Shown piece after piece: positions 51,841-62,007 of a stretch of 64,000 bases of DNA. A model generated the notes under the pieces. The model was not told the origin of the DNA. It worked only from the letters and a program-made list of their open reading frames with translations, and ran no database searches. The position numbers and the translations under genes are program-made. Position 1 is the stretch's first letter. The number at the start of each line of letters is the position of its first letter. The stretch comes from Bog-473 sp963809715 (GTDB lineage: Bacteria > Actinomycetota > Acidimicrobiia > Acidimicrobiales > RAAP-2), in the NCBI GenBank assembly GCA_963809715.1, contig CAWEKO010000008.1:1-64000 (forward strand). Direction: 5' to 3'.

Positions 51841-53103
51841 GTGGCGATAGCCTTGGGAGGTGCACCTGGAGTCTGGTATTCGCCGAAGGAGAGTACGCGA
51901 CGAACCGCTTTCTGGTCTGAGTCTGTAATGGCCATGGCCGGACCATCCAAGTCGGCCGACAACCTCGGCCCACCGCAATTGGCGACTGCTGAGGAATCGC
52001 CGTCGTCGGACAGTTCCGCGAATTGGTTGCGTTGGAGAGGTCGATCCTTTGAAGCACCGTGGGTGGCAGGAGTCAACAGCACGGCTGATCGTCTTGAGGG
52101 CGAGCTTAAGCGTGTTCCGGACAAGAGGCAGCCCGACTATCAGGTTGCGGCGGACGCAATCGCTTACGCCCGTCATCTCGCCGAGCGGCCAAATCTCCTA
52201 GTCGATGACCGACTACGGCTGCGCGGGTTACGCCGTCTTTGGAGACGGGTCGGATCTTGGTGGGCTGGAGCCGATGTCTATCAAGCTTGGTCAGCGATTC
52301 ATATTGCGAGTGAGGCGTTGCTTGGACTCGAATCAACGGAGAGACTTCGATCACAGCTAGGCGATATGGCCGCGTCGCTAGTGACAACGCTCACGCCGGA
52401 CGATCTACGAATATCGCACTACCTCGAGACACTCGATGTGCTCTCTGACCCCCGGCATAAGATTAGTGAAGAGGATCGAGCGCAGCTGCGAGAGATTCGG
52501 CATGCTTGCAACAGCTCGATGGACAGCGCGCATGCTGACGCAAGGGCTTATCGAAATACCCTAGTCCTCGCGGGCTTACTCATCGCCGCTGTGTTGGTCA
52601 CCGTTGCGGTAATTTCATTGTTCGATGCTGGGCTTCGTTCGGTCTTTGCAAGCGGCTCGGTTGGTCGTTGGTATGTCGTCGAGTTGGAGCTGGTTGCGTC
52701 CTTAGCCGGATTGACCGGTGCCGTGCTTTCGCTTAAGAGCTACATCGGATTCCAATACACTTACGGATTGCCCAGCGTGCAGGCGTTCCTCAAGGGCACG
52801 ACCGGGGCAGCTACCGGTCTATTCGGAGTCATTTTCGTTCAAGCCGGAATCATCAGCTTTGTAAAGAGTGACTCAAATGGCAGTCTCTTCGCTGTCGCGA
52901 TCATTTTCGGCTATGCGCAGTATCTGTTCACTCGGTTGGTGGACCAACAAGCGAACAAGGTCCTTACGTCGGCGAGTTCCCACAATGATCCTGGGACCGT
53001 GGCCAAGCTGCCCGCCACTTCGGTTTCGACGCTTCTCACAATGCGAAAATCGTCCGATCCGCAGGCACCTCCGCCGCCCGAACCTCAACCGGCGGCCCCG
53101 TAA
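51841..53103 (+). CDS. Membrane protein of unknown function, AT-richer than its surroundings
   Basis: This protein of up to 420 residues is not recognised. The N-terminal half is a soluble helical region (DYQVAADAIAYARHLAERPN, VYQAWSAIHIASEALLGLES). The C-terminal half has four likely membrane helices, around NTLVLAGLLIAAVLVTVAVI, VVELELVASLAGLTGAVLSL, TGLFGVIFVQAGIISFV and LFAVAIIFGYAQYLF, and ends with a Pro-rich tail. The start may be GTG 51841 or ATG 51928; neither has a good ribosome site. The AT-richer composition and the flanking tRNA-like blocks suggest that it was acquired by transfer (inference). Confidence 0.7.
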   Translation: MAIALGGAPGVWYSPKESTRRTAFWSESVMAMAGPSKSADNLGPPQLATAEESPSSDSSANWLRWRGRSFEAPWVAGVNSTADRLEGELKRVPDKRQPDYQVAADAIAYARHLAERPNLLVDDRLRLRGLRRLWRRVGSWWAGADVYQAWSAIHIASEALLGLESTERLRSQLGDMAASLVTTLTPDDLRISHYLETLDVLSDPRHKISEEDRAQLREIRHACNSSMDSAHADARAYRNTLVLAGLLIAAVLVTVAVISLFDAGLRSVFASGSVGRWYVVELELVASLAGLTGAVLSLKSYIGFQYTYGLPSVQAFLKGTTGAATGLFGVIFVQAGIISFVKSDSNGSLFAVAIIFGYAQYLFTRLVDQQANKVLTSASSHNDPGTVAKLPATSVSTLLTMRKSSDPQAPPPPEPQPAAP

Positions 53104-53743
53104 GATCCCCAAGGCAGATGTGGGCGCAGGAGCTCCTGAGAGTGTGGCGACTCGAAATCCAGGATGGGACATCTGGACGGTCTTGTTTCCGCTGCGCCGC
53201 GACTCTCAACGCGTCACTTCAGGCTTTCCTACTTCGGTCGAGGCCCCTGCAGGAACCGAACCCCCAGGGCATCGGCCAGGCATCGATTGACACCGTGGTC
53301 AAGTCGAATTGCAGTTGAGTCGCGACGACTTGACCGCCCGGGGTTGAGCGCTTGGATGGAGCTCGTGAACCGAAGGTCAGGCGTTCAGATCCTCCCCATG
53401 CCGCTGGCGAACGAACTTTTCGGGATCACAGGGTGTGAAGCAGATACCCACCGTGCGGGTAGCGCCACAATCCGGTGCAGCGGCGCTCTTGAAGACAGGG
53501 GCGGACTGCGACAGCCGGTGTCTCGCAAAGGATTGCCAGACGAAGCCTTTCGGAGTGTGAGGCCGGCCATCGAACCTGCTGGATCACACGTTCTCAACCT
53601 CGGGGAAGGGCGACGGGCGCCCGTCGCCAATTCGAGGATTGCTGGCGTCCGCGATTTCCCAGCCAGCTGGTCCTCGGTTGGCGATTTGGCTGTGGAGCGG
53701 TCGCTTCGTGGTTTCTGAGCCCCTGCGGGCGCCATTCCTGCGC
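53104..53743. other. Non-coding region with a tRNA-like block
   Basis: 640 bp between the membrane protein and the allophanate hydrolase tail. An open frame passes through it, but its translation around RRSGVQILP is the usual artefact of reading through a tRNA T-arm. Besides the block at 53366-53404 nothing is recognised. Confidence 0.45.
53366..53404 (+). other. tRNA 3'-half-like sequence (degenerate)
   Basis: TGAACCGAAGGTCAGGCG followed by TTCAGATCCTCCCCATGCC is collinear with the blocks at 36367 and 50730 (shared ACCGAAGG-N-C and TTCAGATCCTCC). No complete cloverleaf can be drawn. The repeated occurrence next to accessory genes suggests att-site relics. Confidence 0.38.
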
Positions 53744-55504
53744 TTACGTCGATGGGACGGCGGACTCGAGGAAGTGCCGCCATCCTCCGTAGATGCTGAT
53801 GTCGGGTGCGTCCACGAAAGCCACCGGTTCACAGAGGAACCCAGGGACACTCGAGCCGTCCTCCAACACAACGGTCCCGATGGCCATCGGCGGGGGCACC
53901 GAGGCGACGAAATCGCCGAAGCGCGACGGTGCCAGCTCCCAGATCTCGAGCTGTACGCGCGACCCGTCGACGCTCCACTCGACGGAGGCCCGGTTTGGAT
54001 GGCTCGGTGGCTAACGCGTGGAGCCGATAGCAGGCCGCGGTCCGCGCCGTTCCGAGCAGACGCGCCCCGTGGTCCGTCAACTGTCCGTTCAGCGGTTGCC
54101 CGGTGAGGTGCGCCCCGACGACGGCGATGGGAACGGCCGGCGGTGACAGACGCCCCCGGTGGGCGCTCCGCCAACTGCGTGAAGGACTCTCATGTTGGCG
54201 GACCTCCAGCCGCCTGGCCAGGTCGAGCTGGACGAGGTCGCTGAATGCCGGTCCGATGCAACTCACCCCGAAGGGCAGGCCGTCGACGTCGCCGGCCGGC
54301 ACTGCGACGGCACACATGTCGAGCAGGTTGAGGAACGTCGTGAACTGACCGAGCGCGATGTTGACCCCCACGGGATCGGCTGCGACCTCCTCTATGGTCG
54401 GATGCCCGGTCGTGGTGGCGAGCAGGAGAGCGTCTCGCCCCGGCCCGCTTCCACTCGGCCCGGCGGATCGGCGGCCAATACCGCCAAGGTCGCCTGATCG
54501 TCAACCAGGTCGGACGCGCTGATGCCGGCAGCAGCGGAAATGATGGCCCCGACCGTGGCATCGACATCGGCTCGGTGCCCGTCGACGAAGTCCCCGACGG
54601 CGGCGTGCCGTTCGGCCACGAAGGCGCCCCCGTACAGGAGCTGCCCGGCCAGGAGGAACGGCCCCAAGTCCAGCCGTACGAGCGCACAGCCGGAGGACTC
54701 CAGTCCTGCGCAGGCCGCTCGGAAGGCGTCGTTCCATCCGGGCCGAAGCGGGCCAAGGGTGTCCTCGGTCGGGCACCGCCACGGTCGGCCGCGCCGGCGG
54801 CGCGAGGGGCATATCCGACGGAAAGGCGCGGCGATCGGGCGCGGCGCCTCGGGGGCCGGTGAGTTGGGCAAGCGCCGCCTCGGCCAAGGAGATCTCCCGG
54901 GCGAAGACGCTGACGCAGTCGAACGACCGGCACGCGTGGCACGACGCCGGTGGTGGACACTGTGCCGATGTCCACCCGACGATCCCGTTCAACGCCGCCG
55001 GAACGCGGCCCGACCCAGCGGTGTCGGTGCCGAGGGACACGTCGACCTGGCCAAGCGCGACGGCGACGGCCGACCCACTGCTGCTCCCGCCCGCTATGCG
55101 CCTGGGGTCCACGGCGCAACGCACGGCCCCGTACGGGCTCCGGGTGCCCACCAGGCCTGTGGCGAATTGATCCAGATTCGTCTTGCCGACGCAGAAGCGC
55201 GCCGGCCTCGACCAGGGCCCGGACGGCCGGCGCATCAGAAGCGGGACGATACGCGTAGGCGGGGCAGGCCGCCGTCGTGGCCAGTCCCTCCACATCGATG
55301 TCGTCCTTCACGGCGAACGTCAGGCCAGCGAGCGGGAGATCGGCGCCGGCCGACACGGCGTCGTCGATCCGGCGCCCCGATTCGAGAAGTTCGTCGGCTC
55401 CGAACTCGGCTGATCCATACCTCGGGACGGTCTGGACGTTCGATCGCCGCGAGCGAATGCTCCGCCGCCGCGGAGCGCGTCGATGCGCCGAAACAGGCCA
55501 GCAC
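53744..55504 (-). pseudogene. Allophanate hydrolase (AtzF type), many frameshifts
   Basis: Pieces of an amidase-signature enzyme run in order across all three reverse frames: SLAAIERPDRPEVWI, LPLAGLTFAVKDDIDVEGLA (catalytic Lys), VGKTNLDQFATGLVGTRSPY, IAGGSSSGSAVAVALGQVDV and LGTDTAGSGRVPAALNGIVG (the two catalytic Ser), then FTTFLNLLDMCAVAVPAG. The AtzF-specific C-terminal domain follows (IAVVGAHLTGQPLNGQLTDH, ending PDISIYGGWRHFLES with TAA at 53744-53746). At least six indels are needed. It would hydrolyse allophanate to ammonia and CO2. It lies directly after the carboxylase gene, as in urea and guanidine degradation operons. Confidence 0.82.
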
Positions 55505-58500
55505 GACGAGGGGCAGGTTCTGGCGCCGACCTCGTGCCCGGTGTCACCGCCACGTCGACGACAGTGCCGTCGCACGGTGAGAGGACGACGTATCGGTCTT
55601 CATTGCCTCGATGCTGACCAGAGGCGTTGTGGCTGTCATGACCTGGTCCCCTGGGCGGACCGTCACCTTCCAGACGTTGCAGGGCTATCGGCGACGAAGG
55701 TCGACCAGATCGAACCTCGACCGGCAGACCTGGCTAGTGGTGCGGTGATCGACCGCGTCGTGGCCGACAACCTGCCTGCGCGCCCAGGCGGCCAGGTGTC
55801 GCGCCGAACGTGCGCAGTTGAACGATGCCGGACAACTCCGGCGTGCTTCGGCTCTGCGCGGAACATGTCCTCGTAGGCGCGCACGGACATCTCCTGCTCC
55901 ACCGGCACGTCGAAGCGCCTGCTGGCCCAGTTGCCGGCCTCGAGGAACTCCTCGATGTCACGGATACCGAGCGATGCGGTCGAGCAACGGACAAGAAGGA
56001 TGTCACCCAGGTCGAACTGGAGCGACACGGCGGTGGCTACTCGATCCTGCAGGTCCGTCCCACCAGTTGGTAGCCGCCGGGACTCTCCATGCCGTAGATG
56101 AGGCACCAACCGCGAGGCCTACGCTGCTGTCGGCCGTCCAGGCGCGGGCCGGGTTGTACTTCGTCGTGACCAGCCGGTGGCGTGGATCGACCGGGTGGCG
56201 AGGGGCGTGCTGCTTTGAGACTTCGAACCCAGGACCAGATAGGTGGCCTCGAACACGATCGCGGACGTCGTCGACATCGTCCAGGCCGTTGATCCTCCTG
56301 ATGAACTCGATGTTCCGAGGGGCACCAGGCGCTCCTCCACCCGCCGTAGCGGCGGCCTTGGTCACGGTGTCGTCCTCGACGAGAGGGGCAGGGAGACGGT
56401 CTTCGGCTCGGCACCTCGAGTTCGTCGGAGTCGGGGAACGCTCCCTCGAGCCCCCCGACGGCCTCGAGCACCCGGTCGAGCGAGTTCACGCGGGGATTGA
56501 TAGTGACTGGAGCGTGCTCACGCTGGTAGTGAGGTCGAGCAGTCCTTCGAGCTCGGCGCCCTTGATCTGGTCAGTCAGTACGTGCAACCGCGTCCTGCAC
56601 GTAGGCTTGAGCCCCATGGCGCCGTACTCGATCAACAGGTTGTCGATGTTCTGCTGGCACGGTACGTGACCGACGGTGTCGTACTTGTCCCGGCGGTCGA
56701 GATGCGCCGAACTGTCCTTCCGCCTGGCGACGTTCGTTGGTTGGTCCGATCAGTCGCGCGAGCGAAGCGGACGCGGTCGTCGTGCCGAGCCGCCCAAGTT
56801 TCCATCGCTCGACATGGACCACAGTGGCAGGGCAGACGAACCCTCCCAGACTCGGCCCATCCGGGCCCAGGGTACAGCGACGGCAGATTTCCGCCAAGTC
56901 GACCGCCCGGAGATGAAGTACGGCGTGTCGTGGATGTTCTAGGTGCAGACCGGCATCCCCGCCGGGGCCGCCGCCGGCGTCCGAACAACGCACTCCCGTC
57001 TCGTGATGAATTGAACGCAGTTCCCATTCGCTCGCGGTAGACGAAGTCGAGGTCGTCTTCGCGCAATCGGTGCGGCATGTGGTCCCGGAACGACGGTCAG
57101 TTCCCAGTCGTGGGTGAACGTCGGCCGCTCAAGCGGATGGGCGAACTCCTGGGCGGCTGCCGCAGCCGCAGGCGCAGGCCGCAGCACATCCCCCGCCCGC
57201 AGCTGGTGCTCGGAGATCGCCGATCCCGCCAGGGTGAAGGTGGCGGCGCTGCCGAGATCGGGCACGTCGATGGAATGCTGCCATGAGGATGCACGCCCTG
57301 ATTCCGGCGGCCCGGATCCTGGCTGATGTCGAGCGTTTCTCCCGCGGCTGACGGTGAAGGGCTCCCACATGGGGGCCGGCACGCCGCTCACCTGCACCTC
57401 CGCCGGCGCGCCGGTCACGCACACGAGCGTCTCCGCTCGGATCGAGGGCCGGCTCGGCCACCGGCTTCGATGCCGAAGGCCTCCAGCGACCGAGCGCGAA
57501 GTACTCGACGAACAGGCTGTCCATCGTCCACCAGCGGCGGTACCCCGACGTTCCAGTAACCCTGCCGCCCTGGCCAGGCCGGGCTGCTGGTCGGTGTTCT
57601 GGTTGTTCGACCTCGATATTCTGCTTGCGTATCGGTACGCTCGCCAATGCGTTTCGCGTGTTGTGCATCGCCGAGGAGAGCAGCCGCGCCGACCGCCCGC
57701 AGCCACGGCGTCGGCCTGCTGCTCCGATCCCTCCGATGACCGTGTGCACGAGTGCGTCATGCAGTAGGGCGATCGCGTCGTCGTGGTCGGAGGTGGTGAT
57801 GTGACCCTGGCCAGTAGGGCGAATTTGACGCGAGCCCGACACCTTGGTACCGGGTTGGACCTCGGATGTTCAGTTGCACCGGGGGCCATGGACACGGCCG
57901 TGACCACGCCCCGCGCCAGGCCTCCAATCACGCTCGGGATCTTCGGCGCACACCCGAGCTTCGATGGCGACGCCTTTGGGGTGGGTGCAGGCCGCCTCAC
58001 GCACGACGTCAGGATCGCCGGCTGCGATTCGGAGCATGCGCGCGACGAGGTCGATGCCGTAGACCTGCTCGGTGACCGGGTGTTCGACCTGAAGGCGCGC
58101 GTTCACCTCGAGGAACATCGCCTCGGCGCGCTCCACGTCGTAGACGAACTCCACGGTCCCGGCCGAGCGGTAGGTCACGGACGCACAGAGCTGCCCCGAA
58201 GTACGGCGCACCACCCTCGGACCGCGGGTGGCAGGTTCGGGGCGGGAGCCTCCTCAACGACCTTCTGGTTACGCCGTTGCAGGCTGCAGTCCCTGTCTCC
58301 GAGAACGACCACGCCTCCCGTCCCGTCTCCGAGCACCTGTGCCTCTATGTGACGCGCCCTGACGATGCGCCGCTCCAGGAACACTCCGCCGTTGCCGAAG
58401 TTCGTGTCGGCGAGGCGCGCCACGCGCTCGAACGCCTCGACCAGGTCGTCCGGCCGCTCGCACGGGGCGATCCCGATGCCCCCGCCGCCGCCTGTGGCCT

Positions 58501-58985
58501 TCACCATGACGGGGTACCCGATCCGCTCGGCCTCCCCGAGCGCCTCCTCGAGACTCCCGAGCAAGCCCGAACCCGGGACGAGCGGCACCCCGGCGGCGGC
58601 CGCGGCGGTCCGCGCCGTGTGCTTGACACCGAACAGCTCGAGTTGCTCGGGTGTCGGCCCCACGAAGACAAGGCCGTTCGCCTCGACCGCCCGGGCGAAG
58701 CAGGGATCCTCGGCGAGGAACCCGTACCCGGGATGAATGGCACCCGCTCCGGCCGCCAGGGCGGCCTCGAGAACGGCATCGCTGCGCAGGTAGCTCTCGC
58801 GGGCGGGCGTCGGTCCGAGCCGCACCGGCGCGGTCGGCCATGCGGACGTGGGGTGCGGCGGAGTCCACGTCCGAGTACACGGCCACGGTCTCCATGCCCA
58901 GGGTGGCCGCGGTGGCGAGCACCCGCACGGCGATCTCCCCCCGGTTGGCGACGAGCAACGGGCCCAGGCAGGCACAGTCCGTCAC
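55505..58985 (-). pseudogene. Urea/guanidine carboxylase (biotin-dependent), many frameshifts
   Basis: GTG 58985 starts CLGPLLVANRGEIAVRVLAT, a biotin carboxylase N-terminus. Then follow AIHPGYGFLAEDPCFARAVE, VMVKATGGGGGIGIAPCERP (ATP grasp) and LEVNARLQVEHPVTEQVYGI. The carboxyltransferase part (KipI/KipA-like) shows LTVVPGPHAAP, GPDGPSLGGFVCPATVVHVE, LVTTKYNPARAWTADSSVGL and LGIRDIEEFLEAGNWASRRF. A biotin-carrier domain with VSIEAMKT lies near 55,600. The gene is about 3.5 kb, the right size, but crosses frames many times. With two DUF1989 genes beside it, guanidine is as likely a substrate as urea. Confidence 0.82.
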
Positions 58986-59592
58986 GGCGGGGTCGCGACG
59001 GACCGCGCACCGCAGTGGGGTTGAACCCGTTGCATGGGTTGTTCATCTGAGGGCAATTGGAGATCAGTGCCAGGACCTCGACTTCGGCCTGGAGTCGCAG
59101 CGACCGTCCCGGGGCCGAGATCCCGTCGACGATGCCCAGCGTGCCGTCCTCTTCGACGGGCACGTTCATGTACCAGTTGATGTTGCTGACGAGGTCCCGT
59201 TTGCCGAGCCCCCAACGGGCACCTTCGGCCAGGAAGTTCTCCACGCAGGCATGCTGGGCCTTGGTGTGGTGGCCATACCGCAGCGTGTTGGACTCCTTCG
59301 AGCAGGCTCCACCCAGGGTGTCGTGGCGCCCGACGTCGTCGGCCACCACGGTGAGCAGCGTCCGGCCCAGGTTCGAGCGCAGCTCGCTGCCCGTCGTGAG
59401 GAAGATGGAGCCCTGCCGCGCCACCGTGTCAGGGGCGCTGTACCGTTCGGCGGTGTCCGCGGCCACGTAGAAAAGGCAGTCGACCGCCTGGTTGCCGTGC
59501 AGATCGACGATCTCGCACGTACCGCCCACCGGGACGATCCCGGACCAGGGCGCGCGTCGAGCCACGCATTCGTCACGCTGAAGGCCCGTCAC
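58982..59592 (-). pseudogene. DUF1989 protein, UAAP2 / carboxyguanidine deiminase subunit
   Basis: From GTG 59592 the frame reads VPVGGTCEIVDLHGNQAVDC, FYVAADTAERYSAPDTVARQ, NLGRTLLTVVADDVGRHDTL and GGACSKESNTLRYGHHTKAQ, then NINWYMNVPVEEDGTLGIVD and ALISNCPQMNNPCNGFNPTA. The cysteines, the RHDT and the NPCN motifs mark the urea-amidolyase-associated DUF1989 family. In guanidine degraders the pair forms carboxyguanidine deiminase. Only the last few codons need a frame change to reach the TGA at 58982, which overlaps the carboxylase start. This is the least damaged gene of the cluster. Confidence 0.8.
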
Positions 59593-60452
59593 GAGCCGCC
59601 CCGGGCGTCCCGGTCGTCGACCGTGTTCAGGTACGCCCGCTGGCGTTCGGGACTCGACGACCAGCGGGGTCACCCGGGCCGGTCGGCTTCCCGCGCCAGG
59701 CCGTGACCCCCAGGGTCGTGGCGTGCCATATCGGCGCAGGGTCGATCGGTGCGTTGTGTTCGCCACCAACACCACCAGCGGCAGCTCGGCCTTGAGCTCG
59801 ATGTGCGCCGGCGCCCCGCACCCGCCCAACCAGCGGAGGCGGCCCGTCGTCGCCTCGACCCGCACGCCCTTGAAGAAGGACAGCGAGGGCGGGAGATCAC
59901 GCGGTTCGAGCCCGTGCTTCGCGGCAGCGAGCGCGAACAGCTCCCGTCCGGCCGGGGAGCCGCCCTCGGGGCTGCCGCACCCCGTAGCGTTCCGTGTTGT
60001 GGAGCAGGGTCGAGGCCCCACAGATCGCGTCGTGGCAGCCGGAGGTGTCGCTCAGCACCGTGGCCAACACCCGCCCCTGGTGAGAAGCTGCTGGCCCGAG
60101 GATGTATAGGCCTGCCATTGCACCTTCACCGTGTCGGCCACGTTGAGGCGTTCCCAGGGTTGGTCCGCTCGGAACAGCAGGAGGTGCGCACAGGCATCCG
60201 CCTCGGGGTCGCTGAGCCGGATCGTGGTTCCCGTAGCGACGACCTTGTGCACGTACCCCGGCGCGACCGTCTCGGCCCAGACAGGCGTGCCCGCTCGACC
60301 CCCGCCGGCGGCGAGCCTCGGTGGGCGGGGATGATCGGCATGAACGGCGCAACCGCGTCGGCCTGGGCACACGCATGATCGCACGCTCCCGACGTCGTGG
60401 CAGTCTGACCGGCCGTTGCGGTTTGACCGCTGGTCACGCTCGACATCATCAT
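59589..60452 (-). pseudogene. DUF1989 protein, UAAP1 / carboxyguanidine deiminase subunit, frameshifted
   Basis: ATG codons at 60446-60452 after GAGAGGATG start the gene. Pieces in order are TVAPGYVHKVVATGTTIRLS, DPEADACAHLLLFRADQPWE and RLNVADTVKVQWQAY, RVLATVLSDTSGCHDAICGA, LFALAAAKHGLEPRDLPPSL and GRLRWLGGCGAPAHIELKAE. This is the DUF1989 family partner of the next gene. Three or more indels separate the pieces. It is first in the - strand operon and faces the TetR gene across a promoter with an ATCACGTGAT palindrome. Confidence 0.76.
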
Positions 60453-60491
60453 CCTCTCTGGCGAAGGGTGTTCCCACTCCGATGATTATCT

Positions 60492-60501
60492 ATCACGTGA
60501 T
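60492..60501. promoter_or_regulatory. Candidate operator between UAAP1 and tetR
   Basis: ATCACGTGAT is a perfect 10-bp palindrome inside an AT-richer stretch (GATTATCT upstream, GGAATCC downstream) in the 90-bp divergent gap. It is the only clear symmetric element there. Binding by the adjacent TetR is inferred. No conserved guanidine-I riboswitch core was recognised. Confidence 0.42.
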
Positions 60502-60544
60502 GGAATCCCAGCTCATGGCAGCGACCTTCACGCACCGTTAACAC

Positions 60545-61227
60545 GTGCCGATCCGCAAGAGCGCCGACACGGTGCCCAGGCCGGTGGGACGACCTCGTGC
60601 GGTGCCCCAGCTCGTGCCCGTCGACGTGCGCGGGTGATCCTCAGCGCGGCAGCTGGGTTGTTCGAGACATATGGGTACACCGCCACCTCGACCCGCGTCA
60701 TCGCCACCGAAGTCGGACTCCGGCAAGCGTCCCTGTTCCACTACTTCGCGCGCAAGGACGACATTCTCAGCGAGCTCCTGGACCGCACATTGCGCCCCAC
60801 TCTCGAGGGGGTGCGCCGGCACCACCTGGAAGAATATGAGCCTGACCTGGCTCTTTGGCTCCTCGTCCGAGCCGACGTGGCCAACCTCTGCCGTGGCCCG
60901 CACAACCTGGGCGCGCTCCAGCTCCTCCCCGAAGTGCAGGATCCCCAGTTCGAGTGGTTCTGGAGAAGGCGCCGTCGATTGTTCCGCACCTACGCCCGGC
61001 AGATCGCCCGCGGTGTCGCGTCCGGTGCGTTCGCCGAGGCCGATCGGCGTACCGCGGCCGACGTCGTTTTCGGCCTGGTCGAGAGTGTGATCACAGCAGA
61101 CGAATCCTTTCGACACCGCGCGAGCACTCCCAGTGTGCTCGCGGACGCGTCGTTACGGATCTGTGGCGTTGCACCCAGCCGTGTGCGCGCCGTCGGGCGT
61201 CGCGCCCGCGACTTCAGCGACTGGTAG
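60545..61227 (+). pseudogene. TetR-family regulator with an N-terminal frameshift
   Basis: GTG 60545 begins VPIRKSADTVPRPVGRPRAV. Between about 60,600 and 60,634 the frame changes to VILSAAAGLFETYGYTATST, then RVIATEVGLRQASLFHYFAR and KDDILSELLDRTLRP, a full TetR helix-turn-helix. The ligand domain continues to 61227 (GALQLLPEVQDPQFEWFWRR). One indel joins the start to the body; alternatively GTG 60634 could start a shortened protein lacking the first helix. It is divergent from the carboxylase operon and probably its regulator. Confidence 0.78.
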
Positions 61228-61380
61228 CCGCGCCCGCAGAACCCGCGCTGGGCTGTTCATCGGTTCGAAACTTTCTCGATCCCGGCCCGAAACAGAAGGG
61301 CGATTGAATCACTTTCGTTGGCTGGTTCGAAGGGGGTCGGCACGAAGGAGCGAGGAGGCGAGGTGGCAGAGACGGCACCG

Positions 61381-61980
61381 ATGATCACGGGGTCAACCTG
61401 CGCTGGTCTCCGTCGACATTCAACGTTGGTACGCACCACCACCGGAGCAGAGCGGGGATCGCCGATGGAGGGCCAATCTGACTTGATCACGAATGCAGAG
61501 CGCATCGTCGCTGCCGCCCGCCGCTGCACGGATTCCGGTGATTTTCTTCAGGAGCTGCATCGCCCGAGTGGGATCGACTTCGGCCGAGAGCTCGACGGGG
61601 CCGAGGGGGTCCATTGCGTCGAAGGCCGACCAGGGACCGACCTGTGGCCGACCCTGCGGCCCGGTGAGACGGCGATTATTACGTCCCAAGCGCCGCTACT
61701 CGGCGTTCTTCGGCACCGACATGGACATCCTGCTCAAGGGTCTGGGGCCGACACCCTGATCCTGATCGGCAGTCTCACCGATGTGTGCGTCCACTACACG
61801 TTCGTCGACGCCCACCAAAGGGATTTCTTTGTCCGTGTCGTGGAGGACTGCGTGATCGGGTCGACGGTGGCTCGCCACGAAGCCTCGCTCGACGCCATGG
61901 AGTACTTCCAGCACGGGGCCTGCTGGACCAGGCCGACGGGGTCGCGGCGCTCGCCACCGTACGGCCTCCACCCCTCAACC
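61381..61980 (+). pseudogene. Isochorismatase-fold cysteine hydrolase, frameshifted
   Basis: ATG 61381 reads MITGSTCA and then, in another frame, ALVSVDIQRWYAPPPEQSG, the first strand with the catalytic Asp. Next come ARIPVIFF, ELHRPSGIDFGRELDGAEG with CVEGRPGTDLWPTLRPGE, KRRYSAFFGTDMDILLKGLG (catalytic Lys) and LILIGSLTDVCVHYTFVDAH with the nucleophile Cys. All active residues survive, but four or so indels break the gene. In nitrogen clusters, relatives hydrolyse biuret or similar amides (known for BiuH); here the substrate is a guess. Confidence 0.72.
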
Positions 61981-62007
61981 GCAATTGTCATCACATAGAG
62001 GAGCAGC

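Noticed and set aside
53340..53420. Intact tRNA gene
   Set aside because: Only a 3'-half-like block is present. The T stem is mispaired and no D arm or acceptor 5' strand can be found; the same holds at 36367 and 50730.
53164..53718. A 184-residue + strand gene
   Set aside because: Its RRSGVQILP segment is the usual artefact of translating a tRNA-like T arm, and the rest has no pattern.
60453..60633. Guanidine riboswitch in front of the carboxylase operon
   Set aside because: No conserved guanidine-I core was seen, and the gap is short with a TetR gene and a palindrome instead.
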